Part shown: piece by piece, positions 61,080 to 64,000 of the stretch | Numbering within the stretch: the first letter of the stretch is position 1 | Layout of the letters: each line of letters opens with the position of its first letter | Assembly (NCBI RefSeq): GCF_035958815.1 | Contig: NZ_CP108383.1 | Span: 8,246,001 to 8,310,000, forward strand | Source: Nocardia sp. NBC_01327 | GTDB taxonomy: Bacteria > Actinomycetota > Actinomycetes > Mycobacteriales > Mycobacteriaceae | Direction of reading: 5' to 3' | Length of the DNA: 64,000 nt | Program-made: the position numbers and the translations under genes | Notes under the pieces: model-generated | Databases searched by the model: none | The model's input: the letters and a program-made list of their open reading frames with translations, nothing else | What the model was told of the DNA's origin: nothing

Positions 61080-62159
61080 CTAGACGTTGAATCGGAACTC
61101 GACCACGTCGCCATCGGCCATGACGTAGTCCTTGCCCTCCATCCGGACCTTGCCGGCGGATTTGGCGGCGGCCATGGAGCCGGCCGCGACGAGGTCGTCG
61201 AAGGCGACGATTTCGGCCTTGATGAAGCCGCGCTCGAAGTCGGTGTGGATGACGCCGGCCGCCTTGGGGGCGGTATCGCCCTGGTGGATGGTCCAGGCGC
61301 GCGACTCTTTCGGGCCGGCGGTGAGGTAGGTCTGCAGGCCGAGGGTGTGGAAACCGGCGCGGGCCAGCGAATGCAGGCCCGGCTCGGTCTGGCCGATGGA
61401 TTCCAGCAGCTCGACGGCGGATTCCTCGTCGAGCTCGATGAGCTCGGATTCGACCTTGGCGTCCAGGAAGACGGCGTCGGCGGGGGCGACGGCGGCCGCG
61501 AGCTCGGCCTTCTTGGCCTCGTCGGTGAGGATCGCCTCATCGGCATTGAAAACGTAGAGGAAGGGCTTGATGGTGAGCAGCGAAAGTTCCTTCAGCAGCT
61601 CGACATCGAGTTCCTTGCGCGCCGCGAACAGGGTGCGGCCCGCATTGAGGATCTCCTGCGCCTGCTTGGCGGCGTCGGCGACCGGCTTGCGGTCCTTCTT
61701 GACGCGCGCTTCCTTGTCGAGGCGGACGACCGCCTTCTCCAGGGTCTGCATATCGGCGAGGATCAACTCGGTCTCGATGACCTCGATATCGGCGAGCGGA
61801 TCGACCTTGCCGTCGACGTGGATCACATCGTCGTCGGCGAAGACGCGCACCACCTGACAGATGGCGTCGGCCTCACGAATATTGGCGAGGAACTTATTGC
61901 CCAGGCCCGCACCCTCGGAGGCGCCCTTCACAATGCCGGCGATGTCGACGAAGGACACAACGGCGGGGAGCTGGCGCTCGGAGTGGAAGATCTCGGCGAG
62001 CTTGGCCAGCCGCGGATCGGGCAGCGAAACGACGCCGGTGTTCGGCTCGATGGTGGCGAAGGGGTAGTTCGCCGCCAGCACGTCGTTGCGGGTCAACGCA
62101 TTGAACAGCGTCGATTTTCCGACGTTGGGCAGGCCGACGATTCCGAGGGTGAGACTCAC
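61080..62159 (-). CDS. ychF: YchF/OLA1-family ribosome-binding ATPase
   Basis: 359-aa OBG-related P-loop NTPase with ATP preference. GLPNVGKSTLFNALT (residues ~9-23), DIAGIVKGASEGAGLGNKFL, NADEAIL in place of NKxD, and the C-terminal TGS-like domain LQTYLTAGPKESRAWTI, FERGFIKAEIVAFDDL and YVMADGDVVEFRFNV. GTG start at 62159. Counterpart of the mycobacterial gene I recall as Rv1112, which ends the syntenic run across this window. Confidence 0.95.
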   Translation of the reverse strand: MSLTLGIVGLPNVGKSTLFNALTRNDVLAANYPFATIEPNTGVVSLPDPRLAKLAEIFHSERQLPAVVSFVDIAGIVKGASEGAGLGNKFLANIREADAICQVVRVFADDDVIHVDGKVDPLADIEVIETELILADMQTLEKAVVRLDKEARVKKDRKPVADAAKQAQEILNAGRTLFAARKELDVELLKELSLLTIKPFLYVFNADEAILTDEAKKAELAAAVAPADAVFLDAKVESELIELDEESAVELLESIGQTEPGLHSLARAGFHTLGLQTYLTAGPKESRAWTIHQGDTAPKAAGVIHTDFERGFIKAEIVAFDDLVAAGSMAAAKSAGKVRMEGKDYVMADGDVVEFRFNV

Positions 62160-62237
62160 GAGAACAAGACTCTACCTGCGCACTTCCGACGGAACGGACT
62201 CGGGCCGGACAGTTCGGGCCGTTCGCGCCCGCGCGGG

Positions 62238-63506
62238 TCAGTCGAGCACCGCGGCGACGGCCGCCGCCAGGGCCACATATCCGGCATCTCGCAGGTGCAG
62301 ATGGTCGCCGCTGTCGAAGGCGGGGGCGAGCCGCTCGGGATCGGCCGGATCGGCGAGCACGGCAGCCGAATCCACCACGGCGTCGTATTCGCCCGAGGTG
62401 CGAATCCAGTCGTTCACGGCCTTGCGGACGCCCTCGCGGTCGTCGTAGCGGACCCGATCACCGTCTCCGAAGGTGGAACCCGCGGCGGGCGGAATGGTCG
62501 CGCCGATGACCCGAATGCCCGCCGCGCGGGCAAGCGCGATCAGGGACCTATAGCCCGCGATCAATTGCTCGGCGGAGACACCGGGGCCCGGACCTCCGGT
62601 CGCCAGATTCCCGCCGCCGAGCCAGATGTCGTTGATGCCCTCCAGCACCACCACCGCGCCGACGCCCGGCTGGTCGAGGACGTCGCGGCGGAAGCGGGAT
62701 ATCGCGCTCTCCCCCATCCACTGCGAATCGGCGGTCACACAGTTGCCGCCGATGCCGAGATTGAGTATCGGACGCGGTTTTCCCTGTGCGACAAGACTTT
62801 CGGCGAGCACCTCCGGGTAGGTGTGGTGCGCGTCCATGGTGGAGCCGACACCTTCGGTCAGGGAGTCGCCCAGCAGGGCCACCCCCGAGGGGCGCGGCCG
62901 CAGCTGCTGGGTCTCCACCGCCGCCAGGTAGTAGTAGGACGAGGAGGTCACGGTGAATGCCGTTGGGGCGGTGTCGGATCGATGGTCGCCCCAGGCGAGG
63001 TACGAGGTGCCCAGCACCTGTGCGTGATACGTCCCGGGACCGGTCGGATCGGCGAAGAAGAGCGTCACCGTGAGCAACTCCAGCGGATCGACCGGCATGG
63101 TGATCGGATCGGTGACCGCCGTGGTCCCCGGCGGGATCCGGAACGCCGCCTCGGAACCGATCAGCAACTGCCGCAGGCTGTCCGGATGCACCGCGGCCCC
63201 GCCCGCACTGCGCGCGACGGTCGCCCCGGTCACCTGCAGGGGTTTCGTGCCGAACTGGTTCGACAGTCGCAGGCGGAGCTGGGTTCCCCCGTCGCTGACC
63301 CGAATCACCTGGCGCACCGATTGATTCCCGAATCCGGCCATCGACCAGTTGGGCACGAAGCTGTTGTCGCCCGGCCGCTGCGTTCCGGTCGCCCACACCG
63401 CCTGCCACCCCGGTGCGGAGACCGGGGCGGCGGCGGTGGCCGCGGCGAGAACGACCAGCAGCGCGAAGAGTGCGGCGACAATCCGCACGACAGGGATCGC
63501 CTTCAT
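62238..63506 (-). CDS. Secreted SGNH/GDSL hydrolase
   Basis: 422 aa. Signal peptide at residues 1-30. An N-terminal beta domain (~35-195, RQVIRVSDGGTQLRLRLSNQFG, PVDPLELLTVTLFF) precedes the SGNH hydrolase domain: block I LLGDSLTEGVGS (catalytic Ser, ~213), block II NLGIGGN, block III EGINDIWLGG and block V DHLHLRDAGY (catalytic Asp-x-x-His). Probable extracellular esterase/lipase. ATG 63506. The two-domain layout is typical of actinobacterial SGNH hydrolases. Confidence 0.88.
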   Translation of the reverse strand: MKAIPVVRIVAALFALLVVLAAATAAAPVSAPGWQAVWATGTQRPGDNSFVPNWSMAGFGNQSVRQVIRVSDGGTQLRLRLSNQFGTKPLQVTGATVARSAGGAAVHPDSLRQLLIGSEAAFRIPPGTTAVTDPITMPVDPLELLTVTLFFADPTGPGTYHAQVLGTSYLAWGDHRSDTAPTAFTVTSSSYYYLAAVETQQLRPRPSGVALLGDSLTEGVGSTMDAHHTYPEVLAESLVAQGKPRPILNLGIGGNCVTADSQWMGESAISRFRRDVLDQPGVGAVVVLEGINDIWLGGGNLATGGPGPGVSAEQLIAGYRSLIALARAAGIRVIGATIPPAAGSTFGDGDRVRYDDREGVRKAVNDWIRTSGEYDAVVDSAAVLADPADPERLAPAFDSGDHLHLRDAGYVALAAAVAAVLD

Positions 63507-63594
63507 CAGCCCCCTGCCGACCGGGCCGCACCCGCAAGACCGAGTTCATGCACGCACCCAGCTTGGCACCGAGTGGCCGATTTATCGCGGCGGT

Positions 63595-64000
63595 TCAGGC
63601 GCGCGGGTCGCGGCCCAGGTAACCGAGCAGCTCATCGGCCACGGGAGTGGCGCTCGCGGAATCGGATTCGACGACCGCCGCGTAGGCGCCCCACTGGCGC
63701 AGCGGTTCCACCAGACCCGTTGCGGCGGTGAGCAGATGACCGGCCAGCTCCTCGGTCAGCGGGGACGGCTGCCCGGTCGCGATGGCGATATCCCAGGCGT
63801 GCACCGCCGCGTCGAGGGCGCACATGACGGCGGCGACCGGGGTCGGCAGCGCGCCGTGCGGCAGCGGGGTGGGGACGGTGTCGGCCGCGTCGGTGACGGT
63901 GGACCAGGCGGCGGCGGTCTCTTCGACTGCGGCGGCGACCAATTCGGCCGGAGCGCCGTCGACGGTGCCGGAGGGCGAGAACGGGTCGTAGGCCGGGCCC
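63595..64000 (-). CDS. TIGR03086-family metal-binding protein (DinB/MDMPI-like), partial
   Basis: C-terminal ~134 residues; the gene continues beyond the window end. The frame is open to base 64000 (PAYDPFSPSGTVDGAPAELV...). Contains CALDAAVHAWDIAIATGQPSPLTEELAGHLL, with the His of the HxWDxA metal motif. Proteins of this family are mycothiol-dependent isomerase-like or of unknown activity. N-terminus and start not visible. Confidence 0.75.
   Translation of the reverse strand, partial: GPAYDPFSPSGTVDGAPAELVAAAVEETAAAWSTVTDAADTVPTPLPHGALPTPVAAVMCALDAAVHAWDIAIATGQPSPLTEELAGHLLTAATGLVEPLRQWGAYAAVVESDSASATPVADELLGYLGRDPRA

Noticed and set aside
61038..63731. Long plus-strand frame spanning ychF and the SGNH hydrolase genes
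   Set aside because: It crosses two well-supported minus-strand genes and their intergenic gap and has no domain content.

Overview
The window is a high-GC actinobacterial chromosome segment, most probably from Nocardia or a very close mycolic-acid genus. The evidence is internal: mycothiol synthesis (mshB), coenzyme F420 synthesis (fbiC), PIM mannoside synthesis (pimE, lpqW), methylglucose lipopolysaccharide priming (gpgS), many GTG starts and ATGA/GTGA stop-start overlaps. The conserved genes also run in the order I recall from Mycobacterium tuberculosis, read backwards from the Rv1208 region to the Rv1112 region, with genus-specific blocks inserted between them.

Layout. 0-7.5 kb: gpgS-folP2-fadD6-LOG-LOG cluster plus divergent dapE and dapD (lysine/meso-DAP pathway). 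7.5-9.2 kb: a small toxin/immunity-like pair and a PPOX-fold enzyme. 9.2-10.7 kb: fadD36. 10.9-21.7 kb: accessory block with a secreted three-repeat protein, two MpaB-type oxygenase paralogues flanking a TetR regulator, and a 7.5-kb NRPS gene whose last adenylation domain is cut short. 21.8-26.2 kb: proline dehydrogenase, P5C dehydrogenase and a Tat-exported cholesterol oxidase. 26.5-31 kb: tRNA-Asp, dapC-like aminotransferase, ferredoxin, fbiC. 31.2-42.5 kb: accessory block with a secreted protein, a PH-domain membrane pair, an AhpD-like protein, a GMC oxidoreductase, a three-gene conservon lacking its GTPase, and a FAD oxidase. 42.6-50 kb: mshB-lpqW operon with a 52-aa ORF, typA, an IdeR-type iron box in front of a 58-aa Cys/Lys-rich protein, a PCD-type dehydratase and pimE. 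50-61 kb: secreted and repeat proteins, a Tat-exported DUF1906 protein, a CHAP protein, a very large SARP regulator with an expanded repeat insert, a divergent MmyB-like ligand-binding protein and a GNAT enzyme. 61-64 kb: ychF, a secreted SGNH hydrolase and a partial TIGR03086-type protein.

The least explained structures are: (i) a roughly 115-bp intergenic hairpin repeat present four times, with compensatory arm changes; (ii) a REP-like palindrome inserted in frame in the NRPS; (iii) the NRPS 3' truncation; (iv) the iron box abutting the ATG of a six-cysteine mini-protein; (v) the startless open frame upstream of the toxin-like gene; (vi) a nonapeptide-repeat protein. No phage, integrase, transposase or CRISPR array was seen. 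All family assignments come from reading motifs and recalling family members; no database was searched.
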